DNA from: a virus
Direction: 5' to 3' (one strand)
Length of the DNA: 60,815 nucleotides
IMG/VR virus record: IMGVR_UViG_3300045579_000055
Coordinates: 1-60,815 of that record
Shown: in pieces, positions 25,401 through 34,307 of the stretch
Layout: every line of letters starts with the position of its first letter
Position numbering within the stretch: the first letter of the stretch is position 1
The notes under the pieces: model-generated
Databases searched by the model: none
What the model saw: the letters and a program-made list of their open reading frames with translations, nothing else
What the model was told of the DNA's origin: nothing
Made by a program: the position numbers and the translations under genes

Positions 25401-28400
25401 TTGCTGCTGCTTGTGCAGGGTTGACAGCCTTTGCTGCCTCAAGGTCCATATTCTTTTCACCCTTTTTGGCTGCTTCTTCTTTTAATTTTTCAATATTATC
25501 CATTTGTGTTTTTAGTGTTTCAATTCCTTCTAAACCAATTGTATTTACCAAAACCTCAAAGTCAATAGTGTTTCCATCCAATGATTGAATGCCCTTTAGG
25601 GTTTCCATAATTGCATCAAACTCTTTTGGATCTTTCTTGTTCATAATAATTGTAGTAATTATGTTTTGTGCTTTCTTTCTTCCCTTGCTACTAAAGCCTG
25701 CAAACATGTTAAACAATTCTTTTGTTTTTGCTGCACCCTGAGTTTTAAGCCCAGCATTAAGCAGCAGATCTAGTTGTGGAAGTTTGCCAGTAAATAGATC
25801 CATATAACTTGTTGCTTCTCCTGGACTTAGAACCTTGCTTCCAACAAGCATTTCCATTTTTGCCTGGAATCTTTGTGCTGCCTGTTTTGTTCCTAGTCCA
25901 GTTTTTACATATTGTCCAGTCTTATCATTATATTTACCAGTGACTGTATCTGTAGTAAGTCTTTCAGTTTTATTTAAAAACTTCTTTGCAGCATCTTCTT
26001 GATCTGTACCCTTGTATGTTGACTCAACCTGTGATCTAGATGCATCAAAGAATGCATCTTCACGCATAGCCTGTTTGCCCCAAACGGAATTGCTATAAAC
26101 CTTGTCAAAACTTGCTTGACTTTTAGCAATTTGATTAACAATAAGACTATTCATCTTTTCAGTATCTGCTACATTTTGAGTATTTAGTTTTTTAATTTTT
26201 TCTTCAATGTCTAATTTCTTTTGTGCATTTGTTGTTGACGCTAACTCTGTTTCTAGTTTTTTCTTTTGAGTTTCATATTCGAACTGAACCTGGTCAGCCA
26301 TCATTGTTGCCATTTCGATATTGTTCATATTCAGTGCTGCTAATGCTGCAACCTGTTTTCTTGAACTTTCAAACAATCCAGATTTTTGACTAATTTCATT
26401 TTCAAGTTTATCAGTTCTAACATTTGCTTTTGCAACAAGCATTATTCTAGTTTCAATTGGACTATCTTTTAGGTTCTTTCCATCTGGTCCAAGTAATGTA
26501 ACTATCTGTCCAATTATCTGTGATTCAATTTTTTGATCGCCAAGTTCTAAAGCAAGGTTGCTTGCAATACTATTTGCTGCATTCATATCTAAAACACCGT
26601 CTGCAACAGCAGTTGAAAGTTTTAATGCTAGATCTGAAACAGCCTTGTCGTTACCAAAGTCTTTAACATTTTGCTGGAACAGTGCCTTTTCTTTTTTACC
26701 AGGATCTGACCCTAGGAACTGCTTTCCAAATGTGTCATCAATCTTTGTTGTTTCGTTGTATTTCCCATACTGGCTAGACTGTCTGCGCTTATCCATTATT
26801 TCGGATGCGCCAACCTTGCCACTTATTTCACCTATTGCCTGAAGTCCACTTCTTGTTGCTGAAAGGTCTTTTGCAAATTGTGCTGCCTTACCTGCCATAG
26901 CATTAAGGTGCTTATTAAATAAGTATGCTCCTGCTGCAACTGCTGCTAGTGCTACTACAATACCCTGCGGTCCTGTGAGGCCTGCAAGCATTGGTGCAAA
27001 CTGTGCAACTGTTGCTACTGCTCCTAGACCAGCAACTACTTGTGGTGGGGCTCCTGCCATACCCGCAACCATCGCTGCTGTTCCTGCTGCTCCTGAAATC
27101 TTGCCAGACACTCTTCCAACTTTTTCTCTTCTCATGCCTCGCTTTTTTTGAGCAATTTGTTTTTCTGAAAGAGTTGTTGGCTGCTTCTTTCCGTCTGCAT
27201 CGAGTTCGGGATCAAATAAAATCTGTCCATTTTTATCTCTTGTGTAAGTGGATGCTTCCTCATATGCTTCAACAGAGCCCATTCTATTATCTACTGACTG
27301 GCTTCCAGGAGGAACAATTCCATTCTCTGCTGCTTGTCTTGCTGCTTCTTGAGCATTATATGCTTTTAGTCTGTCTAATTCTTTTCTTTTTTCTGCTTCT
27401 ATTTCTTCGTTTGTCTTTGCAATATTTGCTGAAGATTGTGCAATATCTTGTTGTGCAATACCTGCTTGATCCATTGAAGGAAGCATCTCTCCAAGGTTGT
27501 TATTTGCTGCATTGGTTAGTTGGTTGGTTGTGATCAGGTTAGACGTGTTTGTTGTTTGAGCATCTACTGCAGCCTGAGTCACATTGGCAAATTCGTCTGT
27601 TTCTTCTGCAACAATAACAGTTGAGTTTGCTAGGTTCTCTGTTTCCTTAGCAATTTCCTTACTCTGTACCTGTGTTTTCTTTGCTAAACTAACTCTAGTT
27701 TTTGTTGCTGTTTTTTCTGCTGGAAGTTCTACAGAACCCTTAGCGCCACGCTTACGTCTTTGTCTGTCAAGAGATTTAAGAACTTGTCTTTCATCACGCA
27801 TTTCTGGAGTATTAATGTCATCATAGAATGCTTTATTTCCAAGATCCATCTTTGAAACTTTTGATTGTGTTTCTGCTGCTGAAGGTATTGCAGCGTCAGC
27901 AAGTCTTGAAGACTGTGCCCTTACTGCAGGCTGTCCTTCTTCTAATCCTTGTGCAAGACCATCTGCAATATCTTTTCCAAGGCGTTTTGTTCTTTTTGAT
28001 GGTGATGCTGTTTCTGCTTTTTGTTCTGCATTAGTTATTTGAGCATCAACCCATGCAGCAAGTTCCTCACCAGTTGATAGTTGCATTCCTTCTTTTATAT
28101 CTTGTTTTGCAGCCATCATTTCTTTAAGTTTTGCTTCGCCTGGTGTAGGACCAGAACTATCTCTATATTTTCTAGTAGTTATAGGTCTAGTTATTGCTTC
28201 TCCTTCAAGTCTGTCTGCTACGTGTGCGAACTGATACTTGCCGTAGTTTTCTGGAACAGGAAGCCCTCTTTGTTCTAATTCCCACGGCATTGCTTGTTGG
28301 AATGGATCTGAGTTGTACGTAGGACCAGAATGACTTTCTCTACCGTCCCAACCTTTACGTTTGACAACCTCTCCACCAGTTTCTGGATCTATTGCTAAAT

Positions 28401-31161
28401 CATATCTTCTGTTTCTTGATGCTGTCCTATCCTCTGGTGCTGGATCAAGCAAGGCTCTGGTTCTAGCCTGTAACTTTGCAGCATCTTCAGCAGAGAGTCT
28501 ACCACTAGCCTCCATCTCACGAATCCTTGCTTCAATAAGTGGAAAAGCCTTTTTACCAGCAGCATCTACAGATGCAGCACCCACTGCTGTTGATTGAAAA
28601 ATTCCTGCGATTTCGTCTAACTCAGAAGTTATACTAGACCAGAATTCTGAGTATCTATCATATTCAACTCTTACTCCTTCTGCTCTCATCTGTCCTACCT
28701 TTAGAGCAGAAACTATTGATGCCTTTGCTTCTTCACTTTTGGCTAACCATTTAAGGTCCATTCCTGGACCACTTGCATTATTTCCTGGTGCCATCATTGC
28801 ATCTACAGAGTATGTCGCATCATTAAATGTTCCTCCCTGAACTGCACCACTAGTTGGCAAATCAATTAATGGCATACCACTCATAGAACTACGCTGTGCT
28901 ATCTGGCTTTTTAACCAATTTGCATCTGGATTACCGCTTCTCCTGCTACTCTTATATCCTGGAATCTTGTCATCAATCATTGCATTGATTAATGCTCCAT
29001 ACTTATCACTCATAGGGGCAGAGATAACTGTTTCTCCTGGTGTAAGCAATGCTAACTCTGAATCTTGATTTCCAGTACCGCCAACAGTTACGACTTCAGC
29101 CTTTTTACCATCTGCGTATTTTGGTAGCCCTGCAACGGCTCCTGCTGGTCCTGGAACTGAGTTAAATAATCCTGGGGATGTCGCTGCAAGGTTTCTGGCC
29201 TGAGTTCCTGCATTTTGATAGGCCAACGCCAATGCATCAACTGCAGATTTCTCAACATTAAAAGTGCTTATGAGTTGTTGATGAGAAGTGTGAAGAGCAT
29301 TTGTTTCTGCAAGCAATTCAATTTGTTTATTAGTTAAATAGTCAAACCCTCCACCGAGAACATTGTTTTGTCCGTTAAGTTTAGCAATTCCTCCACGTAG
29401 CATTGCAAAGAACTTAATTATGTTTGCAAGTCCGTTAGCAAGGATACCGAATGTCATAAGAGCAACTGGGGCAATAGCACCAAGTACGCCGATCATAATA
29501 GTTATTGCTTTTTTGGTTCCGTCGCTTAATCCGTTAAACTTTGCTAGTAGTTTTCCAACAAATCCAACTATTGGGGTTATTGCTTCTAAGAATGCTTTTC
29601 CTACTGGGATTAATTCATTCTTTAAATTTTCCATGGCTTTTTTGAATTTAGCCCCTGTTGAATCTTCAACTCTTTTTAATTCTCGTTCAGATAAGATTGC
29701 AAGTTCTTCTACTGATGCTCCAGCAAGGTCGAGTGCTCTAGATGCTTGTGTACCATCTTTTACAATGTTTTGAAATAATGTAGAAATACGAGCAAACTGG
29801 AACTTGCCAAATAGTTGTTCAATTGCCCTTGAACGATTAAGTGGGTCTAATGTATCTAGTGCTCTAGCAAGTCCTACTACAGTACCTTTTAAATTTCCAG
29901 CGTTGTTATCAACAATGCCTTTTATGTTAATTCCCATCTCTGCAAGAAATTCGCTAGTTTTCTTTGCTGGGTTAATGATGGATGCAAGTCCAGACTTAAG
30001 TGCGTTAGCACCTTCTGATGCGTTAATTCCACCTTCCTTCATTGCAGTCATAAAGAACGCTAAGTCTTCAACAGATCCACCAAGTTGCTTTACAACTGGT
30101 CCTGCCTTTGGAATTGCAATAGTCAAGTCTTCAATAGATAAGACAGTTTGGTTTTCTACTGCGTTGAGAAAGTTAATTTTTTGTGCAAGTTGCTCTGACG
30201 ATACTCCAAAAGCGTTTTGTAAAGAAATTGTTGTTTCAAGTGCTTGCTGCTGTTCTACTTGGCCAAGGACAGAAAGTCTTGTTGCCTGAACTACTTGAGA
30301 CTCAAGAGCATCTCCCATCATACCCATTGCTGCAGCGGTTGCAGCCATTTCCATAGTATCTTTTACTGCAATACCATATTTAGTAAACTCTCTACCTAAT
30401 CTTTGTATGTCAGCAACTGCCTTATTGGTTGCATCTCCAGAAGTAGTTATATCTCCGTATACCCTTGTAAACTTGAGAACAGCCTCTTCCATTTCCATAA
30501 ATGTTTTGGCTGCTGCTGATCCAAGGATGGAAAGAGGAATTGTCAAACCAACCATCAACTGACGACCAGCCCACTGAGTATTCTTACCAAAGTTTAGAAG
30601 GTTTGTAGAACCTTGCTTTAATAATTGGTTTAAGAACTGCTGCCTTTGTGCAGCCATCTGAACTCTTGTGGCATAGTCTGTATATCTGCCATTGGTCATT
30701 TGTAGATGTTTTGGAACTACCTGCAAAACCTTGACAAGATCTCCATTGGCATTACCCAATTGAATGTATTGCGACTGAAGAAGTTTTACTCTATCTTTAC
30801 GAGCACGGTTAATAATTTCACGCTCTTGAGCAAACATTCCTTTAAAAGTTTTTGTATTTGCCGTCGCTGCTGCTGCTGTATACCTAAAGTACTGTCGCAT
30901 TGACAGTTGGTTTTTTTCAAGGGCGGATGTAAAAGACGCTGTACTTGTTGCTATTTCTTTTTGACTTGCAACAAACTTTCCAGTTGCATTGATAGACTGC
31001 ATGAGTCTTTCGTTGAGGCCCTTCTGGGCATTCATTGCTGCAACATTTCCCTGAGTTAGGGATTGATTAAAAGTGCTTAAGCCAGCCTGAAGTTTACGAA
31101 GAGATGCGAGGGCTGCTCTGGTATCAAAATTAATACCAATATTGGAGTTTACATCAGCCAC
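22417..31161 (-). CDS. Tape measure protein (2,914 aa)
   Basis: This is the longest gene. The N-terminal third carries a TP901-type tape measure domain (residues about 215-420: 'MEEAVLKFTRVYGDITTSG', 'EYGI...MGMMGDALESQ', then VKQLGGSVEDLAFFMTAMKEG). Hydrophobic stretches follow near 540-590 and 1360-1430 (a glycine/alanine-rich segment ending QGIVVALAAVAAGAYLF). Long Gln/Lys/Glu coiled-coil regions fill the middle. The C-terminus has the common FARGGFAKGTDTVPAMLTPG motif. A second LTPGE motif lies near residue 704. At roughly 1.5 angstrom per residue the tail would be about 430 nm. Start is GTG with AGAGGG upstream. Confidence 0.93.
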   Translation of the reverse strand: MADVNSNIGINFDTRAALASLRKLQAGLSTFNQSLTQGNVAAMNAQKGLNERLMQSINATGKFVASQKEIATSTASFTSALEKNQLSMRQYFRYTAAAATANTKTFKGMFAQEREIINRARKDRVKLLQSQYIQLGNANGDLVKVLQVVPKHLQMTNGRYTDYATRVQMAAQRQQFLNQLLKQGSTNLLNFGKNTQWAGRQLMVGLTIPLSILGSAAAKTFMEMEEAVLKFTRVYGDITTSGDATNKAVADIQRLGREFTKYGIAVKDTMEMAATAAAMGMMGDALESQVVQATRLSVLGQVEQQQALETTISLQNAFGVSSEQLAQKINFLNAVENQTVLSIEDLTIAIPKAGPVVKQLGGSVEDLAFFMTAMKEGGINASEGANALKSGLASIINPAKKTSEFLAEMGINIKGIVDNNAGNLKGTVVGLARALDTLDPLNRSRAIEQLFGKFQFARISTLFQNIVKDGTQASRALDLAGASVEELAILSERELKRVEDSTGAKFKKAMENLKNELIPVGKAFLEAITPIVGFVGKLLAKFNGLSDGTKKAITIMIGVLGAIAPVALMTFGILANGLANIIKFFAMLRGGIAKLNGQNNVLGGGFDYLTNKQIELLAETNALHTSHQQLISTFNVEKSAVDALALAYQNAGTQARNLAATSPGLFNSVPGPAGAVAGLPKYADGKKAEVVTVGGTGNQDSELALLTPGETVISAPMSDKYGALINAMIDDKIPGYKSSRRSGNPDANWLKSQIAQRSSMSGMPLIDLPTSGAVQGGTFNDATYSVDAMMAPGNNASGPGMDLKWLAKSEEAKASIVSALKVGQMRAEGVRVEYDRYSEFWSSITSELDEIAGIFQSTAVGAASVDAAGKKAFPLIEARIREMEASGRLSAEDAAKLQARTRALLDPAPEDRTASRNRRYDLAIDPETGGEVVKRKGWDGRESHSGPTYNSDPFQQAMPWELEQRGLPVPENYGKYQFAHVADRLEGEAITRPITTRKYRDSSGPTPGEAKLKEMMAAKQDIKEGMQLSTGEELAAWVDAQITNAEQKAETASPSKRTKRLGKDIADGLAQGLEEGQPAVRAQSSRLADAAIPSAAETQSKVSKMDLGNKAFYDDINTPEMRDERQVLKSLDRQRRKRGAKGSVELPAEKTATKTRVSLAKKTQVQSKEIAKETENLANSTVIVAEETDEFANVTQAAVDAQTTNTSNLITTNQLTNAANNNLGEMLPSMDQAGIAQQDIAQSSANIAKTNEEIEAEKRKELDRLKAYNAQEAARQAAENGIVPPGSQSVDNRMGSVEAYEEASTYTRDKNGQILFDPELDADGKKQPTTLSEKQIAQKKRGMRREKVGRVSGKISGAAGTAAMVAGMAGAPPQVVAGLGAVATVAQFAPMLAGLTGPQGIVVALAAVAAGAYLFNKHLNAMAGKAAQFAKDLSATRSGLQAIGEISGKVGASEIMDKRRQSSQYGKYNETTKIDDTFGKQFLGSDPGKKEKALFQQNVKDFGNDKAVSDLALKLSTAVADGVLDMNAANSIASNLALELGDQKIESQIIGQIVTLLGPDGKNLKDSPIETRIMLVAKANVRTDKLENEISQKSGLFESSRKQVAALAALNMNNIEMATMMADQVQFEYETQKKKLETELASTTNAQKKLDIEEKIKKLNTQNVADTEKMNSLIVNQIAKSQASFDKVYSNSVWGKQAMREDAFFDASRSQVESTYKGTDQEDAAKKFLNKTERLTTDTVTGKYNDKTGQYVKTGLGTKQAAQRFQAKMEMLVGSKVLSPGEATSYMDLFTGKLPQLDLLLNAGLKTQGAAKTKELFNMFAGFSSKGRKKAQNIITTIIMNKKDPKEFDAIMETLKGIQSLDGNTIDFEVLVNTIGLEGIETLKTQMDNIEKLKEEAAKKGEKNMDLEAAKAVNPAQAAAIDALKANTERYKEFQKLSLDGQAEYLQKLATQFAYESTVTDAMREADREQLASTLAFQKASADGVAYGSARYLEIVAEFKKELAKLSPEQMAVQKLETSSVGGLTSLGAPVDTTPDGGKGSNPLDFLDDLAMRIKNVRDGAFDATKPLQSMLAAFGSKKAQKDISRAFDLFDGLQQRLINLKAPKEFRDMIASMSSEDFKKLANLKGKKAIFEFEKGKPKTKANIKGFTGTGKKIMRTYNEAIVGEANVVNREAVEQVANQEKAFRILISEGATATEALEHVQDAATAAAIAAGALGKKGSKERKQYIEDLKKATDETERFALKQKMIQANEEFKLLEQMPKLGTAMQAAGFSADQMSEVLNDPALAKHLIEDLKDGKVDAQEIADYLNSIEAKKIIDIQVNYNSGKYSESAQPGMDLVDEMFSVQEEMLRTGADPRTSGMVQQMNANNKQIQDAEIAAKGFRRQIELINREIRDIEKDIEKNYTRPIEEMQEKISDKQRILEMDPEFGDRAMEEINKQNAKMSNDSAIMANQAEQINKEYDKQAEALAKVAEVNEEILNQQKSQLDIAGALTSGDISAAAKAAQDARAQSAQRFSGSVADALQQSRENEIRGLRGAETGLSQEEIDQKQFENSQKLYQMENDPRRVTILQDIRNLEDQIYDLEEAREAKLLEIQKKEDAIFEIQKNQLEPLEDKIADLTFANELIQAQIDKLVSELTVLDKTKLEWDAIKAKIAANSLAGKDFDAVLGALLASTAAIDAKWASILAKLKEYNSTPVSVKNAQSAVVANAAAAAASVAADKAATDAIVGATTDAAAASKAAADAYALAKAAGDMNAAAIAAAGVNPSALASGESGAIGAASIAAQLAAAESALRFNTGLNIIADRRQKFGYISKGGLIPKFFARGGFAKGTDTVPAMLTPGEFVMSKYAVNTHGVDTMKSLNSGKPVGGAVYNNTYTLTVNAKTDANPNEIAQAVMSTIKNVENRRIRGVSLNG

Positions 31162-31179
31162 TCATTAACACCCTCTTCT

Positions 31180-31503
31180 TTATTTAATTGAGTTTAAAAG
31201 ACCTGTTGCATCTGCCAGTTTCATTCCTGACGCTGCATCAATAATCTTATAGACTGTAGGAAGATCTAGATTTTCCTCAATCGCCTCTCTGTTGTCTGCT
31301 ACTGCAGGCAAATACTGCTTGAATGCGATCTGTACGCAATCTAGCAGAACATTCATTGATTTTTCATTATCTTCTGCCACTTCTTGCAACTCATTAAACT
31401 TCTTCATAAACGGTTTTAGCAATGAGATTTTTAGTGGTCTTACTTCAAACTTTGTTCCATCGATAAGTTGTAGTTGTTCGTTTTCTTCAACTTTTGTAGG
31501 CAT
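31180..31503 (-). CDS. Short tail assembly chaperone paralog (107 aa)
   Basis: This 107-aa protein aligns along its whole length with the first half of the 226-aa gene upstream: shared features include 'PLKISLLKPFMKKF' versus 'PLKIKYLRDFLEKF', 'DNEKSMNVLLDC' versus 'DNESISILVDC', and 'ENLDLPTVYKIIDAASGMKL' versus the corresponding ENLDLPT segment. It ends where the longer protein gains an extra domain. It directly precedes the tape measure gene, the usual chaperone location. It has its own TGGTATAAT promoter and an AAGGAGGGG site. It probably binds the tape measure while the tube assembles. Confidence 0.8.
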   Translation of the reverse strand: MPTKVEENEQLQLIDGTKFEVRPLKISLLKPFMKKFNELQEVAEDNEKSMNVLLDCVQIAFKQYLPAVADNREAIEENLDLPTVYKIIDAASGMKLADATGLLNSIK

Positions 31504-31528
31504 TTCCCCTCCTTATAAGGTTTAGTTA

Positions 31529-31537
31529 ATTATACCA
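31529..31537 (-). promoter_or_regulatory. Extended -10 promoter for short chaperone and tape measure
   Basis: The minus strand reads TGGTATAAT, 25 nt before the ATG at 31503, with an AAGGAGGGG ribosome binding site in the leader. It lies between the two chaperone paralogs, so they can be expressed at different levels. Confidence 0.6.
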
Positions 31538-31558
31538 TAGGACAGGCTTATTTTTTGG

Positions 31559-32239
31559 CTATTCTAAAACCTCATAGGTAAGGCCCATGCCGATTCCAAA
31601 CCCAGCCCTTTCTGCATTTTTACCTTGCAGGGCAAGTATGTCATTTCCACTGGTTGCTTTGCCTTTACTAAATACCCTGGCTTTCATGTCTTCCCATTCG
31701 TTACCCTTGCCTGACTTTTTGTCCAAGTCAATACCCTTCATTGCAGCAAAAAACTTTTTATCATTGTATTCTAATTCTCTTTTTATTTCAAGTGTTGCAG
31801 TTAATTCTGGCATAGATAAAGACTCTTCTAATTCTTCATAGTCTTTCCATATTCCAAGGACAAATACCTCTGACTCTAGTTTTGCCAAGTCTAGTGTTTC
31901 CCAAGTAGATCCACTATCTACTGCTTGAGACTTTACTGTCTCTTCTGATTTTGCATTAATTTTAATTCCCGCTGCAATGTCCAAAACCTCATAAATTGTA
32001 GGAAGATCTAGGTTGTCTTCAAGGTCATCCACCGTTTTGATATGTGGAGCATACTGCTGCATCGCTATCAGTGCACAATCAACTAAAATAGATATTGATT
32101 CATTGTCTGTTTGTGCTTGCTTGATTAACTCAAACTTCTCTAAAAAATCTCTAAGGTATTTTATTTTAAGAGGACCAGCAACTATTTCTGTCCTGTCTAC
32201 CAAATAAAACTTTCTTTTTTTATATATGCTTGTTGCCAT
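31559..32239 (-). CDS. Long tail assembly chaperone paralog (226 aa)
   Basis: The first about 95 residues are homologous to the next gene's product (see 31180-31503). Residues about 110-226 add a second domain with 'WETLDLAKLESEVFVLGIWKDYEELEES' features, including MPELTATLEIKRE and a C-terminal GFGIGMGLTYEVLE. In many siphoviruses a short and a C-terminally extended chaperone come from one gene by frameshifting; here two genes exist instead. It starts leaderlessly: TGGTATACT, 6 nt, ATG. A terminator precedes that promoter. Confidence 0.8.
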   Translation of the reverse strand: MATSIYKKRKFYLVDRTEIVAGPLKIKYLRDFLEKFELIKQAQTDNESISILVDCALIAMQQYAPHIKTVDDLEDNLDLPTIYEVLDIAAGIKINAKSEETVKSQAVDSGSTWETLDLAKLESEVFVLGIWKDYEELEESLSMPELTATLEIKRELEYNDKKFFAAMKGIDLDKKSGKGNEWEDMKARVFSKGKATSGNDILALQGKNAERAGFGIGMGLTYEVLE

Positions 32240-32245
32240 TATCTA

Positions 32246-32254
32246 AGTATACCA
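32246..32254 (-). promoter_or_regulatory. Extended -10 promoter, leaderless start of long chaperone
   Basis: The minus strand reads TGGTATACT, then 6 nt, then the ATG at 32239. It lies just after the terminator hairpin of the tail tube gene. Confidence 0.65.
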
Positions 32255-32263
32255 AATAGAAAT

Positions 32264-32294
32264 GGAAAAGCCCAGACTTTCAAGGGTCTGGGCT
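32264..32294 (-). terminator. Rho-independent terminator after tail tube gene
   Basis: A 9-bp perfect stem (AGCCCAGAC/GTCTGGGCT) with an 8-nt loop, followed in the minus-strand direction by TTTTCC and more T-rich sequence. It lies 18 bp past the tail tube stop codon. Confidence 0.8.
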
Positions 32295-32311
32295 AGTCCT
32301 ATTAAGTTGTA

Positions 32312-32977
32312 TTATACGAGTGAACGATCTACGATCTTACCGTATGATGCGTCATCGTTTGGAAGAAGACGGAATGATACTTCAAACATTGAAGCCTCAT
32401 CACGCTTTGCTGATACTGTTACGCTCTCAATTGAGAGTGCACGGTATGCAACATAGATTCTTTCCTTTGGATCTAGAGAAGAACCAGAACCTGGTCCTAC
32501 TGCTACTAGACCACGCTCTAGTGGAACGTCACCGATGTCTCCTGCAGACATTTTCATGTCTAGAAGACCTGCGGTTGAATCATCTAGGTCGTTTTCATCT
32601 CCTGCAATTGCTACTAGAAGATTTTCTAGTGTTGCCTCTGCGAAAGATGTATTTAAGTTAACTGTCATACCTTGCTTGAATAAACGAGCAACGTCGAGAA
32701 GTTGATCTACTGCTACCTCACCAAAATCTGGTTCGAACGCTAGTTCCAAACCATTTGATGTGTAACCGATATTTGTAAATGCAGTGTCTGTTGACAATGC
32801 TTCCTTATAGGATGTTGTGCTTGGTGTCATTGCTGGAAGATCTAATACTGCTTGAGCATCAGTAATCTTTCCTAGATCTACACCTGCATCTACGTATCCT
32901 AGTGGACCTGCATCATGCGTAAAAAGTGCTGCTGCACCCACGATGATGTTACTACTTGAACCACGGCTGTATGCCAT
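32312..32977 (-). CDS. Major tail tube protein (221 aa)
   Basis: The size, the beta-rich sequence and the position between the tail terminator and the chaperone genes fit a siphovirus tail tube subunit. Typical features are an N-terminal GSSSNIIVGAAALF, a central DLPAMTPSTTSYKEAL with the long loop, 'GLELAFEPDFGEVAVDQLLD', and a final strand pair (SVTVSAKRDEASMFEVSFRL). AGAGGTGAG precedes the ATG. It has its own promoter and terminator, consistent with high expression. Confidence 0.85.
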   Translation of the reverse strand: MAYSRGSSSNIIVGAAALFTHDAGPLGYVDAGVDLGKITDAQAVLDLPAMTPSTTSYKEALSTDTAFTNIGYTSNGLELAFEPDFGEVAVDQLLDVARLFKQGMTVNLNTSFAEATLENLLVAIAGDENDLDDSTAGLLDMKMSAGDIGDVPLERGLVAVGPGSGSSLDPKERIYVAYRALSIESVTVSAKRDEASMFEVSFRLLPNDDASYGKIVDRSLV

Positions 32978-33028
32978 ATTTTCTCACCTCTTTCATTTTA
33001 TTAAAAAAGGGCTTGTTTCCTCATCCTA

Positions 33029-33034
33029 ATTATA
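33029..33034 (-). promoter_or_regulatory. TATAAT promoter element for tail tube gene
   Basis: TATAAT on the minus strand, 51 nt before the ATG at 32977. No TGn extension and no convincing -35 element. The leader is longer than most in this phage and carries the ribosome binding site. Confidence 0.4.
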
Positions 33035-33045
33035 CTGCCTTTTTA

Positions 33046-33633
33046 TTAGGGTGTAGGAGTAGGCGTAAAGTCTGTTAAGGATGATCCTGGAATTATTCTT
33101 CTATCTGGGTGCCAGTCATAGTCTATGATTATCTTATTCCCCGCATAAGTACGGGCTGTGCCAAAGTCTACAATATCTCTGGTTTCTTCGAGTTGATAGA
33201 TCTTGAAGTTATGGAAAAAGCATGGTTCAGAGTTATTGCTCCACTTATCAACATTTTCTCTTGCCCAACAGTTTATTTCTTGTGCTGATATATCTGCATA
33301 GTCCAAAAGATCACTAACCTGCTGCTGAACTTTTATCATATTTGCTTGTGCATCTTCACCTACAGAATAAAAGTAGTAGAGCAGTTGCTCGCACTTGATG
33401 TATGGAAATGGAACTCTTCTCATTTTAAACATTCTGTCATACACACCAAAAACACCATTGCTGTCTGGGAATGTATTCGTGAGATCGTCTATCTGTGTAG
33501 GCAAAGTAGGGAAAAAGTATGTTGTTCCAAATGACTCTGATCCTCCAATAGAATCGTCTGGGTTAAAATTTGGACTTATTTTTGATGCCAAGTAAGCATT
33601 AATAATTGTTGGTGGATGATGAATAATAGCCAT
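33046..33633 (-). CDS. Tail terminator/tail completion protein (195 aa)
   Basis: It directly follows the gp10-like connector gene and precedes the tail tube, the standard location for the tail terminator that caps the tube at the neck. The sequence is alpha/beta, with 'FPYIKCEQLLYYFYS' and a helix 'QANMIKVQQQVSDLLDYAD', then aromatic strands (FFHNFKIYQLEETRDI) and a Pro/Thr tail. These fit the alpha/beta fold of the family. The start overlaps the upstream stop by 1 bp. Confidence 0.7.
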   Translation of the reverse strand: MAIIHHPPTIINAYLASKISPNFNPDDSIGGSESFGTTYFFPTLPTQIDDLTNTFPDSNGVFGVYDRMFKMRRVPFPYIKCEQLLYYFYSVGEDAQANMIKVQQQVSDLLDYADISAQEINCWARENVDKWSNNSEPCFFHNFKIYQLEETRDIVDFGTARTYAGNKIIIDYDWHPDRRIIPGSSLTDFTPTPTP

Positions 33634-34307
33634 TATGCACCCACCCCTGCATTAGCAATCCAAACGTATCCAACTGAAACGCCTTTGCTTCTGCCTCTCT
33701 TTTGTCCTGCCCTTAAGTTCTTTTTATATACCTCTGGATTTTCAAGATATTGTGCAACTCCACTAGTTCTTAAAAATGATTGTGAAAAATATTTATCAAA
33801 AAACAGATCCATGGTTCTTTCAAAACCACCCTGCGCTTCTGTTCCTCCAGGATTTTCAACTCTGATTGGGCTTTTTGTAAACACGGTTTCTCCATTTTCT
33901 TCAAAACTTAAAACCTCTGAGGCTTTTGGTCTAATTGTTACAGCAATCCCATCTTCAATAATTCTTGCTTTGTCATAAAACGGAACCTTAGATCCGTCCT
34001 TAATTGATGTTGATTGACGAAAAGATGACTTAAAAGATAATCCAAGATTGCTGGTTGTAAAAGATAGGTCATACAGTCTTGCACCAGGGCTTCCTGTTTG
34101 ATTCCATTCATAAATATGATGAAGCATTTCTGGATTTACCCTGGCATTTGAGTCTACGAATTGCTTCATTATTTCAACTGTATTGACTCCCAAAGATCTT
34201 AAGAATGGAGTCTTTCCTTTTTGAACACCATCTAAAAACCCAAAGGAATAATTCATAATATTATTCATTTCTTTTTTAAACTTTTTGCTGTTGTATACTG
34301 CTTTCAT
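33633..34307 (-). CDS. Head-tail connector/neck protein (HK97 gp10-like, 224 aa)
   Basis: The N-terminal helices (NSKKFKKEMNNIMNYSFGFL) and the following segment TVEIMKQFVDSNARVNPEMLHHIYEW resemble neck proteins that bridge stopper and tail. The C-terminus is basic (KKNLRAGQKRGRSKG). It overlaps the upstream stopper candidate as ATGA and the terminator gene by 1 bp. The call is by position within a four-gene connector set. Confidence 0.65.
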   Translation of the reverse strand: MKAVYNSKKFKKEMNNIMNYSFGFLDGVQKGKTPFLRSLGVNTVEIMKQFVDSNARVNPEMLHHIYEWNQTGSPGARLYDLSFTTSNLGLSFKSSFRQSTSIKDGSKVPFYDKARIIEDGIAVTIRPKASEVLSFEENGETVFTKSPIRVENPGGTEAQGGFERTMDLFFDKYFSQSFLRTSGVAQYLENPEVYKKNLRAGQKRGRSKGVSVGYVWIANAGVGA

